Source: Candidatus Sumerlaeota bacterium (GTDB taxonomy: Bacteria > Sumerlaeota > Sumerlaeia > JADFCT01). Taken from it: a stretch of DNA of 64,000 nt. The stretch lies in contig JAPLSP010000009.1 in assembly GCA_026398575.1 (NCBI GenBank), positions 6,443 to 70,442 of the forward strand, written 5' to 3'. Position numbers and translations under genes: made by a program. Below, piece by piece: positions 34,554-44,219 of this stretch. The notes beneath the pieces were generated by a model, which did no database searches, was not told the origin of the DNA, and saw only the letters and a program-made list of their open reading frames with translations. Each line of letters starts with the position of its first letter. Within the stretch, counting starts at the first letter, position 1.

Positions 34554-37500
34554 ATGATTCATTCATCCTCCGCTTTCTTCCCACTGCTTTTTTTTGCTGT
34601 GCTTGCGAATGCGGCGCAATCGCAAGCGCCCGTGCCGCCGTCTCCGCGCGCCAATGCTCAAGAAAATTGCGCGCTGCTGCCAGCCATCGCCGATACGGCG
34701 ATTCTTTCAGGCGATGACTGGGGCCAGGCGCTGGAGATTCCTTTCGGCGGCGTCAAGCAACTGACCCTTTCAAGTTTCCCGCGCCAGCGGGCGGTTGTCC
34801 TCCTGCGGTTTCCGCTTTCGGAATTGCTGCGCGCGCCTCAGCTGCGAATCGCGCGGGCGCGCCTGGAGGTTTATGTCACAAATCAGGGAACCTCGAACAC
34901 GGTCCGGCGGCTTGAAGTTGCGCCGCTGGCGGCGGACGCCAATTGGGAAGAATATGCGCTGACTTCGCGCGAGATGGAAAAGAACGGCGGTTCCGCTGCG
35001 ATCGCGGGCGCTGCTGCGATCGGCGCGGCGGTCATGGCGCCGGGCGGATCGGACGAATCCTGGCAGAGCATTTCGCTCAATCCCCGCGCGCTCGAAACAA
35101 TCCTGCGCGGCGCAGCGCCGGACGCCGGTTTCCTTGTCCGGATCGAAAAAGACGCCCGCCTCTCACTGCCGCCGCCCGCTGCGGATGTGGCCAGTTCGGG
35201 CGCCGCCGCATTGCCCGAAGGCGCGGCGTTGGCCCTGGCGGCGCGCGAAGATGAAGAAGGACGGCACGCGCCGCGATTGCGAATCTGGTATGAAGGCGAC
35301 GGCCTGCCCGATCTTGCGCCCGATTTCCGCCCCTGGGATTCGCCGGAAACCCACGAGCTCTTCGCCGGACTGCATCCCTTCGGCGACGCGCCCATCGCCA
35401 CGCTGCGAACCACGTCGTCCGGAATCGAAACGCGGCTGGATTGGCTGGATGACGGGCGGACTTCCTCGCCGCGCGGCATGTTGGAATGGCCTGCTCCAGC
35501 GCTGCCGCTGGATGATTTCCGGATTCAGTTCACCCTCCAGTCCCTGGCCGTCAAAGGCCGGGTCGCGTTCTCGATGGTATTGTCTTCGCCCGGCGGCCGT
35601 TCCCTGATCTGGCGGCAAACATTGCGGGCCGATTCAGTGGCTAGCGCTTCCCAGGCGGTCGTCTTCGATCTGAAACCTTCGGACTTCCGTTCATTCCCGG
35701 ATTCCGAACCTTCTCCGGACGGCTGGCCTGAGCGGTCACATCCCAGAATCTTCTGGGGCTTCGATGGCACCACGTCAGGTTCAGCGGCCAGTGTCATGAT
35801 CTCAGGGCTTGCATTTCTGGGGGCGGAAAGCAGGGGTCAATCGTCAATCATCAATCGTCAATCGTCAATTCCCTCTTCTCCCCGCGTCATCGTGTCATTC
35901 CCCGAGCAGGCATTGTTGACGTGGACGGGGCGGCGCAAAGCGGAGTTGCTGGCGCACGAAATCCCGTGCTTTGCGCCGGCGTGGCACAGCGCGGGCAATC
36001 CGCTCACCGCCCGGCTTGATACATGGTTCGCAACGTTGGGCGCGCCGCCGCTTTCGCTCGAAGCCGCTCTTTCCGCGGCGACGGCGGGAGCGATCACGCG
36101 GCGCGGCGCATGGACCACGCTTTATGACGGCTATTCGCTGAATCGCAAGACGAAATATTTCGGCGAATCCGAACAACTGACGATGGCCTCGCTGCTGCTT
36201 CCGGGAACATCCGAGGCGCTGGGAGAACTGGCCCGCAAAGCGCTCCAGGCGGGAACCGGCGAATTTTTCCTGGACGATCCCGCCTGGCCACGCCAATCCT
36301 CCACCGATCAAATGGGCGGATTCGGCGAACAGGAGCTGGCCTACTGGCGCGAGATGCTGAAAGATTCGAAGCAAGGAATACAAATTCTTCGCGAAGCCCC
36401 CCAATCCCTCAGCTCCACCCCGTCCACCTCGTCCACTCCGTCCACCCCGTCCACCCCCCCAAAAAACACCCCAGTTTTTTTACACTTCTGGGACTACTTC
36501 AAGCTTTCTGCCGGATTCCAACCCCAGCCATCCTGGTTCGAATATCAGGACTGGAACGAGTTTTTCCCCGTCTTTGCGCGCAATGAACAAGACGAAGGCG
36601 GCGTCCTGCGCAAGCGGCGATTCCTGACGGATACATTGATGCGATACGCCTGGCTGCGCTTTACGGAGCAGGCTGCGCGCGCGTGCCACGAACAGGCGCC
36701 GTCCATGCGCTTCAATCTCTGCGCGGCGAACAACGATCCTCGCAGCGGCGCCGATCCTTTTGCGGCGCTCGATTGCGAGGCGATCAAAAGCCTCTTTGTG
36801 CGCCTGAAGCTTGACGCCGCCGATCAGACGTTTGGCGAAATCTATCATGTCTGGCCCCTGATCGCGCGGCGCGCCGCCGCTCAGGGAAAGGAATTGGGCC
36901 TGGCTTTGCGCGTCGCCGCGCCGGCGGAATCCAAAACATCCGCGCCCCTCGAAGCCGGACCCACGGGGCTTGCCGCCTATGGCGCGGCTTACGCCTGGCG
37001 CGGCGCCGGCGGCGTCAGCGCGCTGCGCTTCGACGGCGGACGGATGGACCAGGTCCGGAATTTGGGACTGGGCTTGGCCGACGCCTCGTCCGACGGCGCG
37101 CGGCTGTTGTATGATCGCGATACGCTCGTAATCGCGGCGGACCCGAGCCGCGAAGGCGCGGATCTCTTCGATCCCAAGCGCTTTTATCCCGGCCTGGCGC
37201 CGCTCCTTCGCCAGGCGCACATCGAGTTCGATTGCGCGCCGCCCGACCGCCTGCCCGAACGGCTGGACCGCTGGCGCGTCATTTTTTTGGAGCCGCCGTG
37301 GATGCCGGCGGGGCTCTGCGAGCGGCTGGGGCAATGGCTGCGCGGCGCACCGGAGCGCCGGCTCGTAACACTCGGCGCGCTGCCCACGCGCGTCGTCGCG
37401 GGCGAGTTGTTCTGGCGCCGCGCCGCGAATGAAATCAATCCGACCGCTGTCATCGAACCCAATGCGGCGGAAGCCTTCGGCCTGAAGGGCATTCGCGCCG

Positions 37501-38153
37501 AAACGCGGCTGGAAACGATCTTTTCCATCGGCAAGCCCGCCGCCCGCTTTCCCGCCCGCATCCATTCCACCGCTCTCCTGACGCCTGCCAATCACCGCGT
37601 CTATAGTTACCAGGGCGAGAGCGCCGTTTTGCTGGCATTGACGAATGGTTTCCCGCTCTTGAGCGAAGTTCAGGCGCCGGGCGGCGGCGGACGAACGATC
37701 TATTTTCATTACAACGCCGGCCTCGCTTCGCCATCACAAAGCCGGTTTGACGCGGATTTGCTGGAGGGACTGGCCGATTATCTAACATTGCGGCGCGCGG
37801 CAGTGGGCGGCGAGGGATTGTCCATACAGGCGTTTGCGGCCGCGCTGCCGGAAGCAGGCGCGGTTCGCGTTTATGCGCTGCGTTCCCTGGCCGCAGACGC
37901 CTCGCTCGAGACCTGGATGTCGTTTCCGGCGCAGGGCGAAGAGGAAATGGCGGTGATCCGTCTGAGTTCGGGCGCAATGGAAAAAACGAAGCCGCAGGCC
38001 GGGCGCGTTAATTTTCAGTTTGTCGGCGGCGGGGCCGAGATGCTATATGTGGCGCCGTTGACTCAAGCCGAACGCATGGCCGGTGAGGTGGCGCGCCGGA
38101 GAGCCGCGCTTCGCCTGACGGGTTCAAAGGCTTTGCAGTCCGGCACGGAATAA
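34554..38153 (+). CDS. Very large exported protein, possible glycoside hydrolase-like with DNRLRE-type module
   Basis: 1,199 residues from ATG 34554, which gives a clean signal peptide (FFPLLFFAVLANAAQSQA); an upstream in-frame ATG at 34476 would translate a repeat array and is rejected. Residues about 70-250 look like a DNRLRE/CBM96-type beta-sandwich (VVLLRFPLSELL, IARARLEVYV). The middle and end resemble families with a GH42-like trimerisation region (FYPGLAPLLRQAHIEFDCAPP, then RLVTLGALPTRVV). Catalytic acids could not be assigned. Two translated arrays interrupt it: NRQSSI-type heptamers near residue 430 and STPSTPST nonamers near 625. Function is unproven. Confidence 0.6.
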   Translation: MIHSSSAFFPLLFFAVLANAAQSQAPVPPSPRANAQENCALLPAIADTAILSGDDWGQALEIPFGGVKQLTLSSFPRQRAVVLLRFPLSELLRAPQLRIARARLEVYVTNQGTSNTVRRLEVAPLAADANWEEYALTSREMEKNGGSAAIAGAAAIGAAVMAPGGSDESWQSISLNPRALETILRGAAPDAGFLVRIEKDARLSLPPPAADVASSGAAALPEGAALALAAREDEEGRHAPRLRIWYEGDGLPDLAPDFRPWDSPETHELFAGLHPFGDAPIATLRTTSSGIETRLDWLDDGRTSSPRGMLEWPAPALPLDDFRIQFTLQSLAVKGRVAFSMVLSSPGGRSLIWRQTLRADSVASASQAVVFDLKPSDFRSFPDSEPSPDGWPERSHPRIFWGFDGTTSGSAASVMISGLAFLGAESRGQSSIINRQSSIPSSPRVIVSFPEQALLTWTGRRKAELLAHEIPCFAPAWHSAGNPLTARLDTWFATLGAPPLSLEAALSAATAGAITRRGAWTTLYDGYSLNRKTKYFGESEQLTMASLLLPGTSEALGELARKALQAGTGEFFLDDPAWPRQSSTDQMGGFGEQELAYWREMLKDSKQGIQILREAPQSLSSTPSTSSTPSTPSTPPKNTPVFLHFWDYFKLSAGFQPQPSWFEYQDWNEFFPVFARNEQDEGGVLRKRRFLTDTLMRYAWLRFTEQAARACHEQAPSMRFNLCAANNDPRSGADPFAALDCEAIKSLFVRLKLDAADQTFGEIYHVWPLIARRAAAQGKELGLALRVAAPAESKTSAPLEAGPTGLAAYGAAYAWRGAGGVSALRFDGGRMDQVRNLGLGLADASSDGARLLYDRDTLVIAADPSREGADLFDPKRFYPGLAPLLRQAHIEFDCAPPDRLPERLDRWRVIFLEPPWMPAGLCERLGQWLRGAPERRLVTLGALPTRVVAGELFWRRAANEINPTAVIEPNAAEAFGLKGIRAETRLETIFSIGKPAARFPARIHSTALLTPANHRVYSYQGESAVLLALTNGFPLLSEVQAPGGGGRTIYFHYNAGLASPSQSRFDADLLEGLADYLTLRRAAVGGEGLSIQAFAAALPEAGAVRVYALRSLAADASLETWMSFPAQGEEEMAVIRLSSGAMEKTKPQAGRVNFQFVGGGAEMLYVAPLTQAERMAGEVARRRAALRLTGSKALQSGTE
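35836..35870. repeat. Heptamer array (GTCAATC x5) in coding sequence
   Basis: Five consecutive 7-bp units GTCAATC/ATCAATC/GTCAATT are read in frame within the 1,199-residue exported protein. Confidence 0.9.
36414..36458. repeat. 9-bp array (TCCACCCCG x5) in coding sequence
   Basis: Five 9-bp units are translated as STPSTSSTPSTPSTP-like linker within the exported protein. Being a multiple of three, the unit keeps frame at any copy number. Confidence 0.9.
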
Positions 38154-38192
38154 GATCATTGTCAAACTTGCCGCAGCAAAAGGAGCGCAATT

Positions 38193-38459
38193 GTGAGCCT
38201 TGATAAAACCAATTACGTGTCGAAAGACAAGTTGCGAGTGCGGGTTGAAACCACGCGCGAGCGCATCCTCGGCTTCGTTCACGTCTTATATCGCCACCGC
38301 GCTTCCGATTTGCTGAATGACGACAGCCGGTTTGTTCCCATCACCGACGCCGTGATCTCCATGGTCGGCAGCGACGCCCCCCCGAATCACGTTCCCTTCC
38401 TCGCGATCAACAAGGATCATATCGTCACGCTCTACGAGGAAACCGAGGGAAGCAAATAA
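38193..38459 (+). CDS. Small conserved protein, DUF6812-like
   Basis: 88 residues from a GTG with AAAGGAG upstream. The pattern VRVETTRERILGFVHVLYRHRASDLLND (cited in part) followed by FVPITDAVI and VPFLAINKDHIVTLYEE is that of a small beta-barrel-like family I associate with DUF6812, with unknown role. It is cytosolic. It sits between the large exported protein and a convergent membrane protein. Confidence 0.6.
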   Translation: MSLDKTNYVSKDKLRVRVETTRERILGFVHVLYRHRASDLLNDDSRFVPITDAVISMVGSDAPPNHVPFLAINKDHIVTLYEETEGSK

Positions 38460-38507
38460 GCGTAAGCGCTCCGAGTTATGAATCCGGCGCCTATATTTTG
38501 CTTGCGT

Positions 38508-39020
38508 CTATTCGAAGCCAGCCTTGGGTCTGCGAGCTGAAACGATGAGCCATTGTCCGTCGCGTTTTTCCAGTTCGAGATCGAAAACACCTTTGTCGGC
38601 ATCGCCCGTGAAGAGGGCATAGCGCTTGCCAGGCTCGTTTTTGGAAACGACATATACCGCCGCGACCACCTGCGCTCGCGCCTTGGCGCCGTTGACTTGG
38701 ATGCGGGTTCGTTTGACCACGGTTTGTATCTCTTGGAACTCCAAATAAAATTGCATCAGCAGTGCCGGGAGCGTTTTGACGTCGGTATTGAACTCGGAAT
38801 CCACATATTCAGGGGCAAGATGCTTCACGACGCCATTGACCGATTTGTTTTGCATGGCGTTGGCGACGGAATGGATCAGCCGTTCAATGCGCGTCTCATC
38901 GGAAATCAGAACATAATGGAATAGAATAAAGACAGCCGAAGCGAAGACAATGACGATCAGCAGCGAGCGGAACCAGTGGTAGAGGACAATGTCCCGCATG
39001 TCACGAGGGCTTGGGCGCAT
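38508..39020 (-). CDS. Single-pass membrane protein with NTF2-like extracytoplasmic domain
   Basis: 170 residues. GGAAGGATG eight bases upstream favours the ATG at 39020 over the longer start at 39050. A membrane helix (LLIVIVFASAVFILFHYVL, about 18-36) is followed by a helix-plus-sheet domain (LIHSVANAMQNKSVNGVVKHL, AQVVAAVYVVSK, DLELEKRDGQWLIVSA) of NTF2/nuclear-transport-factor-like shape. Such domains often bind small ligands or act as scaffolds. Function unknown. Confidence 0.65.
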   Translation of the reverse strand: MRPSPRDMRDIVLYHWFRSLLIVIVFASAVFILFHYVLISDETRIERLIHSVANAMQNKSVNGVVKHLAPEYVDSEFNTDVKTLPALLMQFYLEFQEIQTVVKRTRIQVNGAKARAQVVAAVYVVSKNEPGKRYALFTGDADKGVFDLELEKRDGQWLIVSARRPKAGFE

Positions 39021-39203
39021 CGCAAACATCCTTCCGCGCAGCGAATACATTCGAAGACAGCATCAATATGAATAGCCATGAAGCAATCCGGGGCGGAAAA
39101 TCAAGCCCGGAATTTATTTACATAGCTTTTACAAATTTCTGACCATTGCCTCCGGACCGGCGGACACAATATCTTTGTGAAAGCGATTCTGCGGCGTTGC
39201 ACA

Positions 39204-40400
39204 ATGAACGACTTTGGGAAACCATTGTCGAGATGGGAGCGAAATCTCTTGCGTCCTATTATCATCATTATTGCCATGGTATTGGCGTTCCCGCCTGTCA
39301 CTACCAATACTCTGGCTGAGCACAATGGCGTGGAAGGACCTTCGACGTTCGGCGAGGATTGGCGATGCTTCCACTTCCCCGACGGCGTCGAGCTACATCG
39401 CAAACTGGACAAGGACGGCTGGCTCTCTTCGGAAAAGCGGCTGGAAGACGGGCGCCTCGTCTATGACAAGGTGTTTCATCCGGATGGAAGCGCGCACGTC
39501 GAGAATCTGCATGACAGCGATGGAACGGAACGGCGGATTTGGCGACCCGCCCCGGAAGAATTAGCAGGCGGCACGTATAGGCCGGGACAGGCCAAGCTTA
39601 TTGAGTTTTACAAAGAAGGCCGGCTTTGCTCGCAGCGCTATTTCAATCGCGACGGCGGTTATAGCGACAGGGAGTACCAGAATGGCAATATGATCAGCGA
39701 GACATCCTGCGACCCGCACGGCGCGAAGATATATAGACAAGTCTATTCCCCCGATCACCGCTTCGAGTATTTCTACGGCGACGGCAAGATCAAGAAGACG
39801 GTGCTGATGCCGAAAGACGCGTCCGGCAAGCCGGTCGCCACCTATTACGACCGGAGCGGAAGAACGACAACAGAGGAGCAGACGCTTCGCTACGAAGCCA
39901 CGCTCCGTCCAGCCGAAGAGGCGCCGGCCGTCAACTTATGCGGCTTGGCGATCGCCATCAAACCGGAAAAGCAGAGCTACACTCTCGGCGAGGAAATGGA
40001 GTTGCTGCTTAGAGTCACATGTTTGGCCAAAGAGGGAGTTTCGTTGCAGGCAGCGGGCGAAGGCGCCTCGGAATCCACTGTGGATATTTGCGCAACCCAG
40101 CAGACGGGATTTGGCTATTCCGTGATGCCCGCATTCGCGCCCGAGGAGATGAAAGGGCAAAAAGAAATCGCGCTGAAGCAAGGCCAGACTATCACACAAC
40201 GCCTGAAGATCAGGCCCTGGGGTCCGGTATTTTCCATGATCCCTTCCGTGGCTTATCCAGGATTGCTTGGTCTCCGCGCAACGCTGCGATGCAAACTGGC
40301 AGACGGCAAGACCATTGCAGCGCCCGAATCGGCATGTGTGTATGTTGTTGTTAGTCAGAAGACAGGTTCAGGCGAGAGCGTTCGCACAAATAAAAATTAA
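39204..40400 (+). CDS. Exported protein with toxin-type MORN-like repeats
   Basis: 398 residues from ATG 39204, giving a positively charged start and hydrophobic IIIIIAMVLAFPPV signal; a GTG at 39177 is the alternative. Residues about 55-215 contain loose repeats of the type DGRLVYDKVFHPDGSAHVEN and GRLCSQRYFNRDGGYSDREY, resembling bacterial MORN-variant beta-hairpins. The C-terminal domain (SYTLGEEMELLLRVTC) has an immunoglobulin-like look. It is the first of a group of exported genes up to 42.1 kb. Confidence 0.6.
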   Translation: MNDFGKPLSRWERNLLRPIIIIIAMVLAFPPVTTNTLAEHNGVEGPSTFGEDWRCFHFPDGVELHRKLDKDGWLSSEKRLEDGRLVYDKVFHPDGSAHVENLHDSDGTERRIWRPAPEELAGGTYRPGQAKLIEFYKEGRLCSQRYFNRDGGYSDREYQNGNMISETSCDPHGAKIYRQVYSPDHRFEYFYGDGKIKKTVLMPKDASGKPVATYYDRSGRTTTEEQTLRYEATLRPAEEAPAVNLCGLAIAIKPEKQSYTLGEEMELLLRVTCLAKEGVSLQAAGEGASESTVDICATQQTGFGYSVMPAFAPEEMKGQKEIALKQGQTITQRLKIRPWGPVFSMIPSVAYPGLLGLRATLRCKLADGKTIAAPESACVYVVVSQKTGSGESVRTNKN

Positions 40401-40448
40401 TCTGGAGCAAACAAATACGACTTCGATGCAGTTATATGGAGAATCAAA

Positions 40449-41228
40449 ATGAAGACCTTAAAATTTAGATTCGCCTTTCTGACCGCCGTATTGAATCTGT
40501 GTCCTGCCGCCTTGTGGGCCGCCGATCAATATCAAATCGAATTATCTTTGAAGATCAATACCACACGTGCAATCCCGTACCTGAACATCTATGCTAAAAA
40601 TTCCACAAGCCAAACCATTGACATCGTATCCGAAGGATTCGCGCCGCCATGGGCAATTGAAAAATGGTTCATGTTGGAAGCGGATGGCCGAGAAGTGCAT
40701 TATCCTGAGCATATGAGACCTGTGGTCGGTGGGAAAGAATATCGAAAACTTCTTCCTGGAATTGAATTCCTTTGGGAGGAGATTCTTCTCCAGGAATTTT
40801 TTCATCAGACTGAATCCAGAGACCAAGACGTACTCAAAGACAAGAAGTCACATACCTTCAAGATCAGTCCAAGCTCTCGATGGAAAGACTTGAAGGTTAG
40901 GCCAGCAGCGATTGAAATTGGGGCAAAAAGCGCCGATGGATCATCCACAGTCACTACAGCTATCGTCGCTGCAAGCTCGCCAACACTAACGCTGGAAGCC
41001 AGGCAAATTCTTGAGCGTCTGAACTCTTGGAACATGGATGCGATTGACGTCTGCGAGCGTCCGGAGGCGTACCCAAATCTGACAGGCTCGGGAGAAGCCA
41101 GAGCCTTTATCAACGACTGCAAGAAGCGGCTGGTTGAACTCGGCGTGAATGTGAAATGGAATCCAGAAAAGAAGGCCTACGATGTAATCAGCCATCCCGC
41201 TGCTGCGGCCACGACGACGACAAGCTAA
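40449..41228 (+). CDS. Exported unknown protein (N-terminal part of a split frame)
   Basis: 259 residues with a signal peptide (FAFLTAVLNLCPAALWAAD). A beta-rich domain (IELSLKINTTRAIPYLNIYA) resembles domains that compare forces or ligands in the periplasm, but no family is recognised. The C-terminus is an Ala/Thr linker (AAAATTTTS) that ends in TAA. The same frame continues without shift into 41229-42119, so the natural protein was probably about 555 residues. Confidence 0.6.
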   Translation: MKTLKFRFAFLTAVLNLCPAALWAADQYQIELSLKINTTRAIPYLNIYAKNSTSQTIDIVSEGFAPPWAIEKWFMLEADGREVHYPEHMRPVVGGKEYRKLLPGIEFLWEEILLQEFFHQTESRDQDVLKDKKSHTFKISPSSRWKDLKVRPAAIEIGAKSADGSSTVTTAIVAASSPTLTLEARQILERLNSWNMDAIDVCERPEAYPNLTGSGEARAFINDCKKRLVELGVNVKWNPEKKAYDVISHPAAAATTTTS

Positions 41229-42119
41229 ACTGCCCAGCCGTCCGTCGAATGGGTGGATGAGAAAACGAGCAAAGTTCTTTTCACCTCGAAAGACGTCGTC
41301 CGTTATGACTGGGAGCGGCAGGTCTTCGAGCTCAAGCGCGAGGCGGCGATGGAGCTGAGCGCCTGGGCGCCTCCCCACATGCATCAAATGCGAGGGTTTG
41401 TCGTTCGCGACGGAGAGGGAATCATCTATCGGGGAAAGATGGTCAGCGAGCTAAGTTCGATAGGCTATCCTGGCCCCATATTGTCGGATTTTCATTTTCC
41501 GCTCGAAGCCCATGTCGCGGCGCCTCCTTTGTACCAAATGCAGAGCGCCTATCCCGATGAACGCTTCGGCGATAATCAGGTTTTGCTAAACGACCGGCTC
41601 CTGGCGGGGTTGAAGAAGGCCAGCGTCTGCGGTAAGATTGCGCCGGAATACCGCCCCAAGCCGCTTGAGATTGTACGCATGGAATGGGCGGGCGATAAGA
41701 GCTTGAAGGTTCGCGCGGAGATTTTCGCGGAGACCCTCCATGCAGGGCAGCAAGCGCGTATTCATTTGTTTTTTGCCAACTTTTATAACTACAACATTGA
41801 TGCGGATGTGGCGGCGATCAAGCTAACGCTCTCCGCCAACAACAAGCGATTTATTTCTGAAACATCGCTGCGCAATCTGCCATTGGCCCAAGTACTCGAG
41901 GACGGAGTATGGATTTGCCGTTTCAAGCCCTGGACCCCGGCGCCCGGCAGCGAAGACGCCGTCGTGAAAGCGGGTCCGGCCAAACTGACCGTCGAAGTCC
42001 GTCTCTTGGAAAAACTGCAGGACAAGCCTGCCGCGCTCGCGCAACCCCGTGTTGTATGGTCAGCGGTGTTGCCTGAGGCGAAGGTGGAGATTTTGTCGGC
42101 GCGGGCTAACACGGACTAA
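41229..42119 (+). pseudogene. C-terminal continuation of the preceding gene after an in-frame stop
   Basis: After the TAA at 41226-41228 the same frame runs on for 296 codons (TAQPSVEWVDEKTSKVLFTS...). The domain has the layout LFTSKDVVRYDWERQVFEL, with a late beta-sandwich (SLKVRAEIFAETLHAGQQAR). Only a GTG at 41253 without a ribosome-binding site could start it separately. This fits a nonsense mutation, read-through or a sequencing error splitting one exported protein. The last codons are already inside the 10-bp array. Confidence 0.6.
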
Positions 42120-42150
42120 CACGGACTGACACGGACTAACACGGACTGAT
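42111..42150. repeat. 10-bp array (ACACGGACTA x4)
   Basis: Four 10-bp units span the stop of the preceding frame and end just before the convergent radical SAM gene. They are the reverse complement of the GTCCGTGTCA units in the ccsA-like gene and at 44155. Confidence 0.88.
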
Positions 42151-42155
42151 TCGGC

Positions 42156-43133
42156 TTATTTTCTTCCGCCTTTTCTCTCAAAAGGATGGTCTTCCTGAAA
42201 ATCCGGACGATAGTGGCCGGGCGCGCTCAGGTCTTGAATCCATCCATTCTCGAAACCCAATTCATGCGCGCGCTTGACGACGGCCTCGTATTCGTCCGGC
42301 AGCACGTACCGCCCAAGCACGGGATGCCGGACCGCTTCGGCGTCGGGGTGATATTGCGCCATCAGGCTCAGGTGAACTTCCGGCGTCAGCACATCGGCGA
42401 CGATTTCGAGCGCGCGCAGACTGTTGGAGACGAGGCCGGGCAACACCAGATGCCGCACCAGAATGCCGCGCAGCGCCACGCCGTTTTCGTCCATGAACAG
42501 CCGCCGCCCCACCTGCCGCCGCATCTCCGTGAGCGCCGCCGTCGCCACCGCGACGTAATCCGGCGCCGAGGAATAGAGGCGCGCCGGCTCGGGCTCGCCG
42601 TATTTCATGTCGGGCATGTAGATGTCCACCAGCCCCTCGAAGGAACGTAATGTCTCTAGCGAATCATAGCCGTTCGTGTTATAGACGACCGGCGTTTCAT
42701 AGCCGCGTTCGCGCACTGCTTGGATGATCGTCCTGACCTGGCGGGCATTATGCGACGGGGAGACGAAGTTCAGGTTATGTCCGCTGCGTTCGATGAGTTT
42801 GACGATGGAGTCTATCAGCGTTTCCAACGGCGTCGCGGGCGTGAGCGCGACCACGCTCCGGCGGCTGATCTGCCAGTTCTGGCAATACATGCAGCGCAGG
42901 TTGCAGCCGGGAAGGAAAAGCGTGATCGAACCGCGCGAGCCGGAGATCGCCGGCTCTTCGCCACGGTGCAGACACATGGAAGCGATCCGAATCTTTCCAT
43001 CCGCGCCGCAAAAGCCCGTTCCACCGTCCATCGGCACGCCGCATCGCCGCGGACAATCGCAGCAGAATTCAGTTCCGAGTTCCGAGTTCCGAGTTCCGGG
43101 TTCCAAGTTCTGGTTATCGCGTTCTGAGCCCAT
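42156..43133 (-). CDS. Radical SAM protein, PflX-like
   Basis: 325 residues. An N-terminal cysteine group CCDCPRRCG...GFCGA (about 23-43) precedes the radical SAM motif CNLRCMYCQNW (about 76-86). Then come NFVSPSHNARQV and the DMKYGEPEPARLYS strand. This is the layout of PflX/AmmeMemoRadiSam-like activating enzymes, which generate a glycyl radical or modify a partner protein; no glycyl radical enzyme is present here. Residues 10-22 ([13 protein letters not shown]) are encoded by a heptamer array, and no better start exists beyond it. Confidence 0.82.
   Translation of the reverse strand: MGSERDNQNLEPGTRNSELGTEFCCDCPRRCGVPMDGGTGFCGADGKIRIASMCLHRGEEPAISGSRGSITLFLPGCNLRCMYCQNWQISRRSVVALTPATPLETLIDSIVKLIERSGHNLNFVSPSHNARQVRTIIQAVRERGYETPVVYNTNGYDSLETLRSFEGLVDIYMPDMKYGEPEPARLYSSAPDYVAVATAALTEMRRQVGRRLFMDENGVALRGILVRHLVLPGLVSNSLRALEIVADVLTPEVHLSLMAQYHPDAEAVRHPVLGRYVLPDEYEAVVKRAHELGFENGWIQDLSAPGHYRPDFQEDHPFERKGGRK
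43068..43112. repeat. Heptamer array (GAGTTCC) encoding a protein N-terminus
   Basis: About six units of GAGTTCC (reverse of GGAACTC) form codons 8-22 of the leftward PflX-like gene. Confidence 0.85.
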
Positions 43134-43281
43134 GAGGAAATGCTGTCAGGAAGGCTGGAGCGCGTCAACGCTGGAAAGACGGCGAACTTGGAACTTGCAT
43201 CCGAATTCCTCTGGCGGTCAGAATCATGCGCGGTTGTTGCGAGAGCGAAATCAATTCGAGCGTCGGGGCGAATCCCATTCC

Positions 43282-44166
43282 ATGAATGCCGATATAAAAG
43301 AGATTTGGGATTGCGGGCGAGTGGTTTTCGATCTCGGGGCGCGGCCGCTTGTGATGGGCGTCTTGAATGTCACGCCGGATTCGTTCAGCGATGGCGGGCA
43401 GTTCAGCGATCCTGCGCGCGCTGCCAGCCGCTCTCTTGAAATGATCGAGGAAGGGGCGGATCTGATAGACATCGGCGGCGAATCCACCCGCCCCGGGGCC
43501 GCGCCGGTGGCGGCAGCGGAGGAACTTCGCCGCGTGGCGCCGGTGATCGAAGCGATCCGCGCCCGCTCTCAGATTGCGATTTCGGTGGATACCGAGAAGG
43601 CTTCGGTGGCCCGCCGCGCGCTGGAACTGGGGGCGGACGTCATCAATGACGTGACGGGTTTTCGCGGCGACCCCGAGATGGCGCCGCTGGCCGCCGCGTC
43701 GCGTTGCGGCTTGGTGGTCATGCACATGCAGGGCACGCCGCGCGACATGCAAAAGGCGCCGCATTATGAGAACGTGGTCGAAGATTTGCGGCGGTTTTAT
43801 AAAGAACGCTTGCGGACGCTTGGGCGTGCCGGTATAAATGCCACGCGCATCGTGCTCGATCCGGGAATCGGTTTCGGAAAAACGCTGGAGCATAATCTCG
43901 AACTGATCGCGCAACTGCCGCGGCTGGCGGAAGAGACGCGCCCGCAACTGATTGGCGTTTCGCGCAAGTCGTTCATTGCGGCGGCGCTGCATCAGCATCT
44001 CGAGCCGCAGGAGCGCTTGGAAGGAACGGCCGCCGCAGTGGCGATTTCGGTTTGGAATGGCGCCGTCTGCGTGCGGGTTCACGATGTGCGCCCGATGCGC
44101 CGCGTGGCCGATATGGCCTGGGCGCTTCGAGCTGCTCGAAGCCCCGGCCTCGCCCAGTCCGTGTAA
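43282..44166 (+). CDS. folP: Dihydropteroate synthase
   Basis: Condenses pterin pyrophosphate with p-aminobenzoate in folate synthesis. 294 residues from ATG 43282; longer in-frame starts overlap the divergent gene. Signatures are MGVLNVTPDSFSDGG (about 25-39, pterin site), DIGGESTRPGAAPV (about 62-75), VINDVTGF, LDPGIGFGKTLEHN and the C-terminal GVSRKSFI and VRVHDV. The last residues (LAQSV) fall in the 10-bp array that follows. cdaA starts 53 bases later. Confidence 0.95.
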   Translation: MNADIKEIWDCGRVVFDLGARPLVMGVLNVTPDSFSDGGQFSDPARAASRSLEMIEEGADLIDIGGESTRPGAAPVAAAEELRRVAPVIEAIRARSQIAISVDTEKASVARRALELGADVINDVTGFRGDPEMAPLAAASRCGLVVMHMQGTPRDMQKAPHYENVVEDLRRFYKERLRTLGRAGINATRIVLDPGIGFGKTLEHNLELIAQLPRLAEETRPQLIGVSRKSFIAAALHQHLEPQERLEGTAAAVAISVWNGAVCVRVHDVRPMRRVADMAWALRAARSPGLAQSV

Positions 44167-44212
44167 GTCTGTGTGAGTCCGTGCCAGTCCGTGTTTGTCC
44201 GTGTCAAAGGAA
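44150..44212. repeat. 10-bp array (AGTCCGTGTN x6)
   Basis: About six units (AGTCCGTGTA, AGTCTGTGTG, AGTCCGTGCC, AGTCCGTGTT, TGTCCGTGTC) start inside the last folP codons, contain its stop and end eight bases before cdaA. Confidence 0.88.
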
Positions 44213-44219
44213 GCGCGCC

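Noticed and set aside
35525..37709. Long leftward open frames opposite the large exported protein (for example 36480-37709)
   Set aside because: They are Arg/Ala-rich shadows created by high GC and lack ribosome-binding sites or motifs; the plus-strand frame has a signal peptide and domains.
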